Shown here in pieces: positions 27,144 through 36,741 of a DNA stretch of 64,000 nucleotides. The stretch's first letter is position 1. Each line of letters begins with the position of its first letter. The stretch comes from Sphingomonas sp. BK235 (GTDB lineage: Bacteria > Pseudomonadota > Alphaproteobacteria > Sphingomonadales > Sphingomonadaceae), in the NCBI RefSeq assembly GCF_004345855.1, contig NZ_SLXN01000001.1:1116001-1180000 (forward strand), given 5' to 3'. The notes under the pieces were generated by a model. It searched no databases. It saw only the letters and a list, made by a program, of their open reading frames with translations, and was not told the DNA's origin. The translations under genes were made by a program, and so were the position numbers.

Positions 27144-27725
27144 ATGCGGATCGCGATCATCGACACCAGCACCACGCGCGCGGCCATCATCTCCGAAGGT
27201 CTGCGCGAGGCGGGCCTCGACGATCTGGTCGTGATCGATCGCGACCGCCCCCTGGTGGCGCAGGTGGAGGCGGCCGCACCCGAGGTGGTGCTGGTCAATC
27301 TGGAGAATCCCAGCCGCGACATGCTGGAGGATTTCTTCGCCATGTCGCGCGCGCTCGCGCGCCCGATCGCGATGTTCGTCGACCAATCGGACGCGGAGGC
27401 GACGATGGCGGCGGTGGATGCCGGCGTCTCCGCCTATGTCGTCGACGGCCTGGCCAAGCAGCGGATCAAGCCGGTGCTCGACCTCGCGGTGCGCCGCTTC
27501 CAAGCCTTCTCGCGGTTGCAGGAGGAGCTGGCCGCGGCGCGCAGCGCGCTGGCCGACCGCCAGACGATCGATCGGGCCAAGGCGATCCTGATGCGTCGGC
27601 GCGGCCTCGACGAACCCGCGGCCTACGCGATGCTGCGACGCCATGCCATGAGCTCCAACCGCCGCATCGCCGACGTGGCCGAGGCGATCGTGACGAGCGA
27701 CGCGCTGATGGGAGACCTGCCGTGA
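27144..27725 (+). CDS. nasT: NasT-type ANTAR antiterminator response regulator
   Basis: A 193-aa protein. It has a receiver-like N-terminal domain (MRIAIIDTSTTRAAIISEGL; VVLVNLENPSRDML) and a C-terminal ANTAR RNA-binding domain at about 125-185 (ADRQTIDRAKAILMRRRGLDEPAAYAMLRRHAM). NasT binds paired hexaloop hairpins in the leader of nitrate genes and prevents termination when released by NasS. Exactly such a leader lies at 29047-29203. The stop overlaps the nasS start (GTGA). The ATG at 27144 was chosen because the start of the receiver then aligns; the longer upstream frame is antisense to GH39. Confidence 0.92.
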   Translation: MRIAIIDTSTTRAAIISEGLREAGLDDLVVIDRDRPLVAQVEAAAPEVVLVNLENPSRDMLEDFFAMSRALARPIAMFVDQSDAEATMAAVDAGVSAYVVDGLAKQRIKPVLDLAVRRFQAFSRLQEELAAARSALADRQTIDRAKAILMRRRGLDEPAAYAMLRRHAMSSNRRIADVAEAIVTSDALMGDLP

Positions 27726-28933
27726 GCCACGACGTGATGCGCATCGGCTTCCTCCCGCTCGTCGACGCCGCGCTGCCGATCCTGGCGCACGAGCTCGGCT
27801 TCGCCGCGGCGGAGGGGATCGCGATCGAGCCGGTGCGCGATCTCACCTGGGCCGCGGTGCGCGACCGGCTGATCTATGGTCAGACCGATGCGGCGCATAT
27901 GGTGGCGCCGCTCGCGATCGCGACGACGCTGGGACGGGACCGCGCGGCGGTGCCGCTCGCGGTCCCGTTCGTGCTGGGGCTCAACGGCAATGCGATCACC
28001 TTCTCCACCGCATTGGGCGCCGCCTGCGCGCTGGAGGACAGGCTGGGCGACCCGCGCGCGGTCGGCGCGGCGCTCCGCGCGGTGGCGCTGGAGCGGCGCG
28101 CGGCCGGACGCCCGCTCCGCTTCGGCGTGGTCCATCGCTACTCGAGCCACAATTACATGCTGCGCTACTGGCTCGCCGAGGTCGGCGTGCGCCCGGACAT
28201 CGACGTCGAGATCGTGGTGACCAGCCCGACCTTCGCCGCCGATGCGCTCGCCGCGGGCGAGGTCGACGGCATCTGCGTCGGAGAGCCATGGAACTCGATC
28301 GCGGTCGACCGCGGGGTGGGGCGGATCGCGTTGGCGACCGCGCAGATCTGGCGGCGCGGTGTCGAGAAGGTGCTCGCGCTGCGACAGGAGACCGCGCTGG
28401 CGCGCCCGGAGACGCTGGCCGCGCTGATCCGCGCGCTCCACGCCGCCGCCGCGCATTTCGTCGCGCCCGACACCGCCGCGGACAGCGCCGCGATCCTGGC
28501 GCGCCCGGCCTATCTCGACGCGCCGGTCGACGCGATCCTGCGCGCGATCACCGATCGCGTGCGGCTGGTGCGCGGCGGCACCCCGGTCCATTTCGCCGAC
28601 TTCATGTTCCAGCATCGCGAGGCCGCCAACTTCCCGTGGCGCAGTCAGGCGGCATGGCTGTACGCGCAGATGGTGCGCTGGGAGGGCGGCAGCGTCGAGG
28701 CGCGCGAGGCCGCCGCCGCCGAGGCGACCTTCCGCCCCGATCTGTATCGCGCCGCGCTGGCCGGCTCGGGCGCGGTGCTGCCCGGCGCGAGCAGCAAGCT
28801 GGAGGGCGCGCTCACCGCACCGATCGGCGCGGGCGCCACCCAGGGGCGGCTGATGCTGGGAAGTGATCGCTTCTTCGACGGACGCGCCTTCGATCCCGAG
28901 GATATCGCCGGTTATCTCCGCGGCCTGCCCTGA
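27722..28933 (+). CDS. nasS: NasS nitrate sensor (NrtA-like binding protein)
   Basis: A 403-aa protein of the NrtA/SsuA-like periplasmic-binding fold but without a signal peptide, as expected for the cytoplasmic sensor NasS. Seen are IGFLPLVDAALPILAHELGF, HMVAPLAIATTLG, NGNAITFS, SSHNYMLRYWLA, CVGEPWNSIAV and the late FMFQHREAANFPWRSQAAW. NasS holds NasT inactive until nitrate binds. GTG start overlapping nasT, or an internal ATG at 27737. Confidence 0.92.
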   Translation: MSHDVMRIGFLPLVDAALPILAHELGFAAAEGIAIEPVRDLTWAAVRDRLIYGQTDAAHMVAPLAIATTLGRDRAAVPLAVPFVLGLNGNAITFSTALGAACALEDRLGDPRAVGAALRAVALERRAAGRPLRFGVVHRYSSHNYMLRYWLAEVGVRPDIDVEIVVTSPTFAADALAAGEVDGICVGEPWNSIAVDRGVGRIALATAQIWRRGVEKVLALRQETALARPETLAALIRALHAAAAHFVAPDTAADSAAILARPAYLDAPVDAILRAITDRVRLVRGGTPVHFADFMFQHREAANFPWRSQAAWLYAQMVRWEGGSVEAREAAAAEATFRPDLYRAALAGSGAVLPGASSKLEGALTAPIGAGATQGRLMLGSDRFFDGRAFDPEDIAGYLRGLP

Positions 28934-29046
28934 GCGGTCAGGATCCTCGGCGGCGGCATCTCCTTTAGCGCGCCGGATCGCCGCCACCGCGTGCTGCGTC
29001 TGCGAAAAGGGGCTTGCCGCGGCGGCGCGAATCAGGCAGCTTTGAC

Positions 29047-29104
29047 GTGCAGGGCAAGGACGCCCGGCACGAGATAGCAGCGACACCTCTCCAGCGCCGG
29101 GGAG
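29047..29104 (+). ncRNA. Tandem ANTAR-target hairpins in the nitrate operon leader
   Basis: P1 (29047-29070): GTGC/GCAC and GGGC/GCCC stems separated by one mismatch, hexaloop AAGGAC. P2 (29087-29104): six-pair stem CTCTCC/GGGGAG (one G-U), hexaloop AGCGCC. Both loops have A at position 1 and G at position 4, the known requirement for ANTAR binding. The 16-base linker and the terminator 50 bases downstream complete the arrangement. NasT binding here should let RNA polymerase read into narK. No sequence resembling a gene lies in 28934-29229. Confidence 0.88.
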
Positions 29105-29153
29105 TCACCGCTGACGGAAAGCGGATGGTTCCGCGATCCGATGGAGGCAACGA

Positions 29154-29203
29154 AGCCGCCAGAACGCACCCCTCACCGGGTCGCCGTTCTGGCGGCTTTT
29201 TCT
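29154..29203 (+). terminator. Leader terminator of the nitrate operon
   Basis: A perfect 13-bp stem (AGCCGCCAGAACG at 29154-29166 pairing with 29185-29197) with an 18-base loop and a T-rich tail TTTTTCTTT. It lies between the ANTAR hairpins and the narK start, so it is the attenuator overridden by NasT. Confidence 0.9.
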
Positions 29204-29229
29204 TTGGGCCACGCGCCCGGGAGTTGAGC

Positions 29230-30468
29230 ATGGCAACGGCGTTCTGGGAAGGTGACGGAAGCACCCGCGGCAGCGGTTTTTGGGCGAGCGGCCACGCCCC
29301 CACGCTGATCGCGGCCTTTCTGTATTTCGATCTCGCCTTCATGGTGTGGGTGCTGCTGGGGCCGCTCGCGCCCGATATCGCGCGCTCGCTTCACCTGACC
29401 CCGGCCGAGAAGGGGTTGATGGTCGCGGTGCCGACGCTGGCGGGCGCGCTACTGCGCGTCGTCAACGGCATGATCGTCGATCGCATCGGCCCCAAGCGCG
29501 CAGGGGCGATCAGCCAGGTGATCGTGATCGCCGGGCTCGCGATCGCCTGGACGATGGGGGTGTCGAGCTTCGCGGGAACGCTCGCGCTGGGCGTGATCCT
29601 CGGCATCGCGGGCGCGTCGTTCGCGATCGCGCTGCCGCTCGCCAGCCGCTGGTACCCGCCGGAGCATCAGGGCAAGGCGATGGGGCTCGCCGGCATGGGC
29701 AATTCGGGGACGGTGATCGCCGCGCTGGTCGCGCCGACGCTGGCCGCCCTGTTCGGGTGGAACGCGGTGCTCGGGCTCGCCTGCGTCCCGCTGACCTTGG
29801 TGCTGCTCGTCTATCTCATGCTCGCCAAGGATGCCCCCAACCCACCCGCACCGCGTCCGTTCGCCGCCTTTCTCACCCCGCTGCGCGAGCGCGATTGCTG
29901 GTGGCTGATGGGCTTCTACGCGGTCACCTTCGGCGGTTTCGTCGGACTGGCGGCGAGCCTGCCGATCTATTTCACCGATCGCTTCGGCCTCTCCGCGGTG
30001 ACCGCGGGTTATTGCACCGCGGCCTGCGTGTTCGCCGGCTCGCTGGTACGCCCGATCGGCGGCGCGCTGGCGGATCGCGTCGGCGGGGTGCGGACGCTGC
30101 TGGCGGTGTTCGCCATCGCCGCGCTGGCGCTGGTCGGCGTCAGTGCCGCGAGCGGGATCGCCGCCGCGCTCGCGCTGTTCGTGGTCGCGATGCTGGCGCT
30201 CGGGACCGGCAATGGCGCGGTGTTCCAGCTCGTGCCGCAGCGCTTCGCCGCCGAGATCGGAGTGATGACGGGCCTGGTCGGCATGGCGGGCGGGATCGGC
30301 GGCTTCTATCTCGCCTCGTCGCTCGGCGTCGCGCAGCAATGGACCGGCAGCTACGCGCCCGGCTTCCTCGTCTTCGCCGCGCTCGCGCTCGCAGCGCTCG
30401 CAGGCTTGGCGCTGGTGAAGGCGCGCTGGCGGCGCAGCTGGGGTGCCGCCGCCGGCGTGCGCATCTGA
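29230..30468 (+). CDS. narK: NarK/NasA-type nitrate/nitrite MFS transporter
   Basis: A 412-aa inner-membrane MFS carrier with about twelve segments. Seen are DLAFMVWVLLGPLAPDIA, GMIVDRIGPKRAG between TM2 and TM3, SRWYPPEHQGKAMGLAGMGNSG, GNGAVFQLVPQRF and GMAGGIGGFYL; the glycine-rich nitrate signatures are present. RBS GGGAG six bases before the ATG. First gene of narK-nirB-nirD-nasA-cobA. Confidence 0.93.
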   Translation: MATAFWEGDGSTRGSGFWASGHAPTLIAAFLYFDLAFMVWVLLGPLAPDIARSLHLTPAEKGLMVAVPTLAGALLRVVNGMIVDRIGPKRAGAISQVIVIAGLAIAWTMGVSSFAGTLALGVILGIAGASFAIALPLASRWYPPEHQGKAMGLAGMGNSGTVIAALVAPTLAALFGWNAVLGLACVPLTLVLLVYLMLAKDAPNPPAPRPFAAFLTPLRERDCWWLMGFYAVTFGGFVGLAASLPIYFTDRFGLSAVTAGYCTAACVFAGSLVRPIGGALADRVGGVRTLLAVFAIAALALVGVSAASGIAAALALFVVAMLALGTGNGAVFQLVPQRFAAEIGVMTGLVGMAGGIGGFYLASSLGVAQQWTGSYAPGFLVFAALALAALAGLALVKARWRRSWGAAAGVRI

Positions 30469-30506
30469 GCGCCGTCGCCCTCCCCTCTCACCAGATCGGA
30501 CGATCG

Positions 30507-32987
30507 ATGAAACATCAGCCGCTTCCCCCCTCGACAGTCGACTGCCGCGAGCATCTGGTCGTGATCGGCAACGGCATGGCCGGCTGCCGCGCGATCGAGG
30601 AACTGCTCGCGCGCGATCCCGCCCGCTACCGCATCACCATCTTCGGTGCCGAGCCGCGCGTGAACTACAACCGTATCATGCTGTCGCCGGTGCTGGCGGG
30701 CGAGAAGACCTTCGACGAGATCGTCATCAACGACGCCGCCTGGTACGACGACCATGACGTCACGCTGATCGCGGGCGACCCGGTGACCGCGATCGACCGC
30801 ACCGCACGCTGCGTCACCGCGCGCAGCGGCCTGACGCTCGGCTACGACCGGTTGCTGATCGCGACCGGCTCGGACCCGTTCATCATCCCGGTTCCGGGCC
30901 ACGACCTGCCCGGCGTCGTCAGCTTCCGCGACATGGATGATGTCGAGGCGATGCTCGCCGCCGCGGCGCGCGGCGGCAATGCGGTGGTGATCGGCGGCGG
31001 CCTGCTCGGGCTGGAGGCGGCGCATGGCCTCGCGCTCCGCGGGATGTCGGTCACCGTGCTCCACCTCATGCCCGTGCTGATGGAGCGTCAGCTCGACGAG
31101 GCCGCGGCCTGGCTGCTCAAGAGCGCGCTCGAGGCGCGCGGGCAGACCATCCTCACCGGCGCCGATACCGCCGCGATCCTCGGCAGCGACCGTGTCGAGG
31201 GCGTGCGGCTCAAGGACGGGCGCGACATCCCCGCGGATCTGGTCGTGATGGCGGTCGGCATCCGCCCCTCGGTCGCGCTCGCGCGCGACGCCGGGCTCGC
31301 GGTGGGGCGCGGCATCCAGGTGGACGATCAGATGGTCACCTCCGATCCCCGGGTGCTGGCGGTGGGCGAGTGCGTCGAGCATGACGGACAGGTCTATGGG
31401 CTGGTCGCGCCGCTGTGGGACATGTGCCGCGCGCTCGCGGACGGGCTGACCGACCGCCCCGGCGGCTACCGCGCCGCGGCCACCTCCACCAAGCTCAAGG
31501 TCGCGGGTCTCGACGTCTTCTCCGCGGGTGATTTCGCCGGGGGCGACGGCGCCGAGGATATCGTGCTGCGCGACGCCAGCCGCGGGGTCTACAAGCGCGT
31601 CGTCGTGCGCGGCGACCGGCTCGTCGGCGCGGTGCTCTACGGCGACACCGCCGACGGCGGCTGGTATTTCGACCTGCTGCGCTCGGGCGAGAGCGTCGCC
31701 GAGATCCGCGACCTTCTGATCTTCGGTCAGGCCTTCGCCTCGGGAGGGGGGCAGACGGACCCTAAGGCGGCCGTTGCGGCGCTCTCCGACACGGCGGAGG
31801 TCTGCGGCTGCAACGGCGTCAGCAAGGGCAAGGTGCTGGCTTGCATCGATGGCGGAGCGCACAGCCTCGACGCGGTGCGCGCGGGATGCAAGGCGTCGGC
31901 GAGCTGCGGCTCATGTACCGGCGTGGTCGAGGCGCTGCTCGCGCTGCGGCTCGGCGACGCGGTCGAGGCCGGGGCGAAGACGATGTGCCGCTGCACCAGC
32001 TTCGGCCACGACGACGTGCGCCGCGCGATCGTCACACAGGACATGCGCTCGATCCCCGAGGTGATGCAGCGACTGCACTGGACCACGCCCGACGGCTGCG
32101 CCTCGTGCCGCCCCGCGCTCAATTATTACCTCCTCTGCGCCTGGCCCGGCAGCTATGTCGACGACCAGCAGAGCCGCTTCGTCAACGAGCGGATGCACGC
32201 CAACATCCAGAAGGACGGCACCTATTCGGTCGTGCCGCGGATGTGGGGCGGCCTCACCAACCCGCGCGAGCTGCGCGCCATCGCCGACGTCGTGGAGAAA
32301 TACGACGCGCCGATGGTGAAGGTGACGGGCGGCCAGCGGCTCGACATCTTCGGCATCCGCAAGGAGGACCTGCCCGCGGTCTGGGCCGATCTCAACGCCG
32401 CCGGGATGGTCAGCGGCCATGCCTATGGCAAATCGCTGCGCACGGTGAAGACCTGCGTCGGCAGCGAATGGTGTCGCTTCGGCACGCAGGATTCGACCGG
32501 GCTGGGCGTCAAGATCGAGCGCGCCACCTGGGGCAGCTGGATGCCGCACAAGTTCAAGATCGCGGTGAGCGGCTGCCCGCGCAACTGCGCCGAGGCGACG
32601 ATCAAGGACTTCGGCATCGTCTGCGTCGATTCCGGCTATGAACTGCACGTCGGCGGCAATGGCGGGATGAAGGTCCGCGCGACCGATCTGTTGTGCAAGG
32701 TCGCGACCGAGGCCGAGGCGATCGAGACATGCGCGGCCTTCATCCAGCTCTACCGCGAGGAAGCGCGCTACCTCGAGCGTACCGCGCCGTGGATCGAGCG
32801 GGTCGGGCTCGCTTACGTCCAGTCGCGGCTGTTGCCCGATCCGGCCGAGCGCACCGCGCTGGCCGAGCGCTTCTTCCACTCGCAGACCTTCTCGCAGGAC
32901 GATCCCTGGGCGCAGCGCGCCGCGGGCGAGCAGCGCGAGATCCATGCGCCGATGGCGCGCTTCCGGCCCGTGGAGGAGATGGCATGA
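30507..32987 (+). CDS. nirB: Assimilatory nitrite reductase large subunit
   Basis: An 826-aa cytoplasmic enzyme reducing nitrite to ammonium with NAD(P)H. Order: FAD/NAD pyridine-nucleotide oxidoreductase (VVIGNGMAGCRAIEELL; VIGGGLLGLEAAHGLALRG), two BFD-type [2Fe-2S] segments (VCGCNGVSKGK..CGSCTG and MCRCTSFGHDD..GCASCRPALNYYL), then the ferredoxin-like and siroheme/4Fe-4S parts. Cluster ligands are Cys650, Cys656, Cys690 and Cys694 (TCVGSEWCRFG; SGCPRNC). Stop and nirD start overlap (ATGA). Confidence 0.96.
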   Translation: MKHQPLPPSTVDCREHLVVIGNGMAGCRAIEELLARDPARYRITIFGAEPRVNYNRIMLSPVLAGEKTFDEIVINDAAWYDDHDVTLIAGDPVTAIDRTARCVTARSGLTLGYDRLLIATGSDPFIIPVPGHDLPGVVSFRDMDDVEAMLAAAARGGNAVVIGGGLLGLEAAHGLALRGMSVTVLHLMPVLMERQLDEAAAWLLKSALEARGQTILTGADTAAILGSDRVEGVRLKDGRDIPADLVVMAVGIRPSVALARDAGLAVGRGIQVDDQMVTSDPRVLAVGECVEHDGQVYGLVAPLWDMCRALADGLTDRPGGYRAAATSTKLKVAGLDVFSAGDFAGGDGAEDIVLRDASRGVYKRVVVRGDRLVGAVLYGDTADGGWYFDLLRSGESVAEIRDLLIFGQAFASGGGQTDPKAAVAALSDTAEVCGCNGVSKGKVLACIDGGAHSLDAVRAGCKASASCGSCTGVVEALLALRLGDAVEAGAKTMCRCTSFGHDDVRRAIVTQDMRSIPEVMQRLHWTTPDGCASCRPALNYYLLCAWPGSYVDDQQSRFVNERMHANIQKDGTYSVVPRMWGGLTNPRELRAIADVVEKYDAPMVKVTGGQRLDIFGIRKEDLPAVWADLNAAGMVSGHAYGKSLRTVKTCVGSEWCRFGTQDSTGLGVKIERATWGSWMPHKFKIAVSGCPRNCAEATIKDFGIVCVDSGYELHVGGNGGMKVRATDLLCKVATEAEAIETCAAFIQLYREEARYLERTAPWIERVGLAYVQSRLLPDPAERTALAERFFHSQTFSQDDPWAQRAAGEQREIHAPMARFRPVEEMA

Positions 32988-33322
32988 CCGGCGACTGGCT
33001 CGATATCGGCTGGGTGGAGGAGATCCCGCTGCGCGGCAGCCGCACCGTCCAGGTCGAGGGCGGCGACGACATCGCGGTGTTCCGCACCGGCGAGAACCAG
33101 GTGTTCGCGTTGCGCGACCGCTGCCCGCACAAGCACGGTCGGCTCAGCCAGGGCATCGTCCACGGCGGCACGGTGACCTGCCCGCTGCACAATTGGCGGA
33201 TCGCGCTGAGCAGCGGCGCCGCGCTGGGCGAGGACGAGGGATGCACGCCGACGGTGCCGGTCAAGGTGAGCGGCGGGCGGGTGCTGATCTGCCGCGCCGG
33301 CACGCTGCAGGCGGCGGCATGA
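32984..33322 (+). CDS. nirD: Nitrite reductase small subunit (Rieske-type)
   Basis: A 112-aa Rieske [2Fe-2S] protein with CPHKHGRLSQG and CPLHNW, giving the Cys-X-His pairs. Partner of NirB. Starts inside the nirB stop. Confidence 0.95.
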   Translation: MTGDWLDIGWVEEIPLRGSRTVQVEGGDDIAVFRTGENQVFALRDRCPHKHGRLSQGIVHGGTVTCPLHNWRIALSSGAALGEDEGCTPTVPVKVSGGRVLICRAGTLQAAA

Positions 33323-33356
33323 CGCCGCGCCGCGCCACCCCCGCCGCGGGCCGCCG

Positions 33357-35960
33357 ATGACGCCGGTTCGCACCACCTGCGCCTATTGCGGCGTCGGCTG
33401 CGGTGTTCTGGCGACCCCCTCGCCCGACGGTATCGCCGCGATCGCGGGGGATCCCGATCACCCCGCGAACCGGGGCTCGTTGTGCTCCAAGGGCACGCAC
33501 CTCGGCGAGACGCTGGGGCTGGCCGGGCGGCTGCTCCACCCGATGATCGGCGCGCGTCGTGCCGGCTGGGACAAGGCGCTCGACCTCGTGGCGCGCCGCT
33601 TCCGCGAGACGATCGCGCAGCACGGCCCCGACAGCGTCGCCTTCTACGTCTCCGGCCAGCTGCTGACCGAGGACTATTACGTCGCCAACAAGCTGATGAA
33701 GGGCTTCATCGGCAGTGCCAACATCGACACCAACTCGCGGCTGTGCATGTCGAGCGCGGTGACGGGGCAGCTTCGTGCGTTCGGCGAGGACGTCGTGCCC
33801 GCCAGCTACGACGATCTCGACGCCGCCGATCTGATCGTGCTGGTCGGCTCGAACACCGCCTGGTGCCACCCGATCGTCTACCAGCGGCTGCGCGCGCGCT
33901 GCGACGCCGGTGCGAAGCTGGTGGTGATCGACCCGCGCCGCACCGAGACCGCCGAGGCGGCGGATCTGCATCTCGCGATCCGACCCGGCAGCGACGTGGC
34001 GCTGATGAACGGGCTGCTCGCCTGGTGCCGCGACGTCGGCGCGCTCGACCCGGCCTTTCTGGCCGCGCATGTCGAGACGCCTGCCGGCTTCTGGGATCAA
34101 CTCGGCGACGGCAGCGATCTCTGGACCGTCGCGCGCCATTGCGACGTACCGGCCGCGACGCTGCGCCGCTTCTACGAGCTCTTCGCCGCGACCCAGCGCA
34201 CCGTGACGTTGTTCAGCCAGGGGATCAACCAGTCGGTCACGGGCACCGATCAGGTCAATGCGATCCTCAACCTGCATCTCGCCACCGGGCGGATCGGCCG
34301 CCGTGGCGCGGCGCCCTTCTCGATCACCGGCCAGCCCAACGCGATGGGGGGCCGCGAGGTCGGCGGGCTCGCCTCGACGCTGGCCGCGCACATGGGCTTC
34401 GGCCCGGAGGACCGCGCGCGGGTCCAACGCTTCTGGGGCTCGCCGACGATCGCGAGCAAGCCGGGGCTCAAGGCGGTCGATCTGTTCCGCGCGGTCGGCA
34501 ACGGGCAGGTCAAGGCGATCTGGATCATGGCCACCAATCCGGCGGTGTCGATGCCCGACGCCGGCGCGGTGCGCGAGGCGCTCGCCGCCTGCCCCTTCGT
34601 CGTGGTGAGCGACGTCGTCGCCGACACCGACACCGCCGCGCTCGCGCACGTCCGCCTCCCCGCCGCCGCCTGGGGCGAGAAGGACGGCACCGTCACCAAT
34701 TCGGAGCGTAGGGTCAGCCGTCAGCGCGCCTTCCTCCCGCTGCCGGGCGAGGCGCGGCCGGACTGGTGGATCGTCAAGGAGGTGGCGCGCCGCATGGGGT
34801 GGCGCACCGCTTTCTCCTATGATCGCGCCGCCGAGATCTGGCGCGAACATTGCCGCCTGTCGACTTATGAGAACGACGGTGCCCGGCTCTTCCGGCTCGA
34901 CGGTCATGCCGCGGGGGGCAACGCGGCCTATGACGCGATGGCGCCGTTCCGCTGGGGTGGCGACGCCTTCGCCGACGGTCGTTTCGCGCATCCCGACGGC
35001 CGCGCCCGGCTCGTGTCGGTCCGCCAGCGCGCGACCGCCGACGTGCCGGCGCGCTGGCCGCTGACGCTCAACACCGGCCGTTACCGCGACCAATGGCACA
35101 GCATGACCCGCACCGGGCGCGCGCCGACGCTGGCGCGCCATCGCATCGAACCTTTGGTCGAGGTTCATCCCGAGGACGCCGCGCGGCTCGGCCTGAGCGA
35201 CGGCGGCCTCGCGCGCGTCGAGACCCCGCGCGGTGCGTCGCTCTACCGCGTCGCGGTCACCGACGCGCAGCGCCCCGGCGAGCTGTTCGCGCCGATCCAC
35301 TGGACCGATCATACCGCAAGCGGCGGGCGGACCGGGCTGCTGACCCGCGCGCTGGTTGACCCGCATTCGGGGCAGCCCGGGTTCAAGTCCACCCCCGCCA
35401 CGGCCAGCGCGGTGGTGCCGCGATGGCATGGCTTCCTCCTGCTCGCCGATCCGCGCGCAACGCCGCCCGACTGCCTCTGGGCGACGCGCGTGTCGGTGCG
35501 TGGCGGGCAATATTGGGAGCTCGCGGGTGACGAGGCCGAGCAATCGTTCCTCGACCGGCTGCTCCCGCCCGGTCAGCGCGTCGAGATGGCGGATCCGGCG
35601 AAGGGCACGCGGCGGATCGCGGTGCTGGCAGGGGGCCGGCTCGCCGCCGCGCTGTTCGTCACCGAGACGGGGCAGCTCCCCGCGCGCGATTGGCTGATCG
35701 CGCAGCTCGAACACGACGCCGTCGACGCCAGCGTGATCGCGGGGCGCGGTCGAACGCCCAGCGTCGATCGCGGCACGATCGTCTGCGCCTGTCGCGACGT
35801 GGGCGCCGCCACGATCGCCACCGCGATCCGCGACCAGGGTCTCGCCGACGTCGCCGCGATCGGCGCCGCGCTCGGCGCCGGGACACAATGCGGCTCGTGC
35901 CGGCCCGCGCTGGCGCGCCTGCTCGCCGAGACGAGGGAGACGATCCATGCACATGGTTGA
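33357..35960 (+). CDS. nasA: Assimilatory nitrate reductase catalytic subunit
   Basis: An 867-aa molybdopterin oxidoreductase. The N-terminal 4Fe-4S site is TTCAYCGVGCGV..GSLCSKG, followed by the molybdopterin domains (SRLCMSSAV; GQPNAMGGREVGGLAS; LNTGRYRDQWHSMTRTGRAP). The C-terminal [2Fe-2S] BFD domain is IVCACRDVG..GTQCGSCRPALARLL. That extra cluster is typical of NasA forms that take electrons without a separate small subunit; none is encoded here. Cytoplasmic, no Tat leader. The end overlaps cobA by 14 bases. Confidence 0.95.
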   Translation: MTPVRTTCAYCGVGCGVLATPSPDGIAAIAGDPDHPANRGSLCSKGTHLGETLGLAGRLLHPMIGARRAGWDKALDLVARRFRETIAQHGPDSVAFYVSGQLLTEDYYVANKLMKGFIGSANIDTNSRLCMSSAVTGQLRAFGEDVVPASYDDLDAADLIVLVGSNTAWCHPIVYQRLRARCDAGAKLVVIDPRRTETAEAADLHLAIRPGSDVALMNGLLAWCRDVGALDPAFLAAHVETPAGFWDQLGDGSDLWTVARHCDVPAATLRRFYELFAATQRTVTLFSQGINQSVTGTDQVNAILNLHLATGRIGRRGAAPFSITGQPNAMGGREVGGLASTLAAHMGFGPEDRARVQRFWGSPTIASKPGLKAVDLFRAVGNGQVKAIWIMATNPAVSMPDAGAVREALAACPFVVVSDVVADTDTAALAHVRLPAAAWGEKDGTVTNSERRVSRQRAFLPLPGEARPDWWIVKEVARRMGWRTAFSYDRAAEIWREHCRLSTYENDGARLFRLDGHAAGGNAAYDAMAPFRWGGDAFADGRFAHPDGRARLVSVRQRATADVPARWPLTLNTGRYRDQWHSMTRTGRAPTLARHRIEPLVEVHPEDAARLGLSDGGLARVETPRGASLYRVAVTDAQRPGELFAPIHWTDHTASGGRTGLLTRALVDPHSGQPGFKSTPATASAVVPRWHGFLLLADPRATPPDCLWATRVSVRGGQYWELAGDEAEQSFLDRLLPPGQRVEMADPAKGTRRIAVLAGGRLAAALFVTETGQLPARDWLIAQLEHDAVDASVIAGRGRTPSVDRGTIVCACRDVGAATIATAIRDQGLADVAAIGAALGAGTQCGSCRPALARLLAETRETIHAHG

Positions 35961-36741
35961 TTTCGCACCGGGCACGGTCTGGCTCGTCGGTGCCGGCCCG
36001 GGCGATCCCGAGCTGCTGACCCGCAAGGCCGCCCGGCTCATCGCCGCCGCGGACGTCGTCTTCTACGACGCGCTGGTGGGCGCGGCGATCGTCGACGCGC
36101 TGGCGCCCGCACAGGAACGGGTCAGCGTCGGCAAGCGGTCGGGCCGCCACTCGCGCGATCAGGCGACGATCGACGCGATGATCGTCGCCGCCGCGCGCGC
36201 GGGCAAACGGGTGGTGCGGCTCAAGGGTGGCGACCCCGCGGTCTTCGGGCGCACCGAAGAGGAACTGGCGGCCTGCCGCGCGGCGGGGATCCGGGTGATG
36301 ATCTGTCCCGGAGTCACCGCGGCGAGCGCGGCCGCCGCCGGGGCGGGCACCGCGCTGACGCTGCGCGGGGCGGCGCGACGGCTCACGTTGGTGACGGCGC
36401 ATCTCATGCCCGGACAGGACAAGGGTCCGGACTGGGCCGCCCTCGCCGATCCGGAGACCACGCTGGCGATCTATATGGGGCGTGCCGCCGCCGCGAGCGT
36501 CAGTCGCGGCCTGATCGCGGCCGGGCGCTCGCCCGCTACCCCGGTGCTCGTGGTCGTCAACGCCTCGCTGCCGGGCGAGCGGATGATCCGCGGCCGCCTG
36601 TCGTCGCTCGCCTTCCTGGTGGAGACGGTCAGCGACAGCGAGCCGACGATGCTGCTGATCGGCGAGGCGCTCGCCGCACCCGCGACGGCGCCAGACGCGG
36701 CCCGCGCGAGCCGACGGAGCGACGATGCACTGGCGGTCTGA
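35947..36741 (+). CDS. cobA: Uroporphyrinogen-III C-methyltransferase (SUMT)
   Basis: A 264-aa enzyme making precorrin-2 for siroheme, the NirB cofactor. Motifs: VGAGPGDPELLTRKA, ADVVFYDALV, VRLKGGDPAVFGR, PGVTAASAAAAGAGTALTLRG, VTAHLMPG. Only the methyltransferase half is present; dehydrogenase/chelatase (CysG N-terminus) must be elsewhere. Placement in the nitrate operon agrees with this cofactor role. Confidence 0.94.
   Translation: MHMVDFAPGTVWLVGAGPGDPELLTRKAARLIAAADVVFYDALVGAAIVDALAPAQERVSVGKRSGRHSRDQATIDAMIVAAARAGKRVVRLKGGDPAVFGRTEEELAACRAAGIRVMICPGVTAASAAAAGAGTALTLRGAARRLTLVTAHLMPGQDKGPDWAALADPETTLAIYMGRAAAASVSRGLIAAGRSPATPVLVVVNASLPGERMIRGRLSSLAFLVETVSDSEPTMLLIGEALAAPATAPDAARASRRSDDALAV

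Noticed and set aside
27003..27644. N-terminal extension of the GH39 gene
   Set aside because: It is antisense to nasT; the signal peptide at 27002 marks the real start.
33261..36041. 926-codon minus-strand frame opposite nasA
   Set aside because: Antisense to a well-conserved enzyme; no family features.
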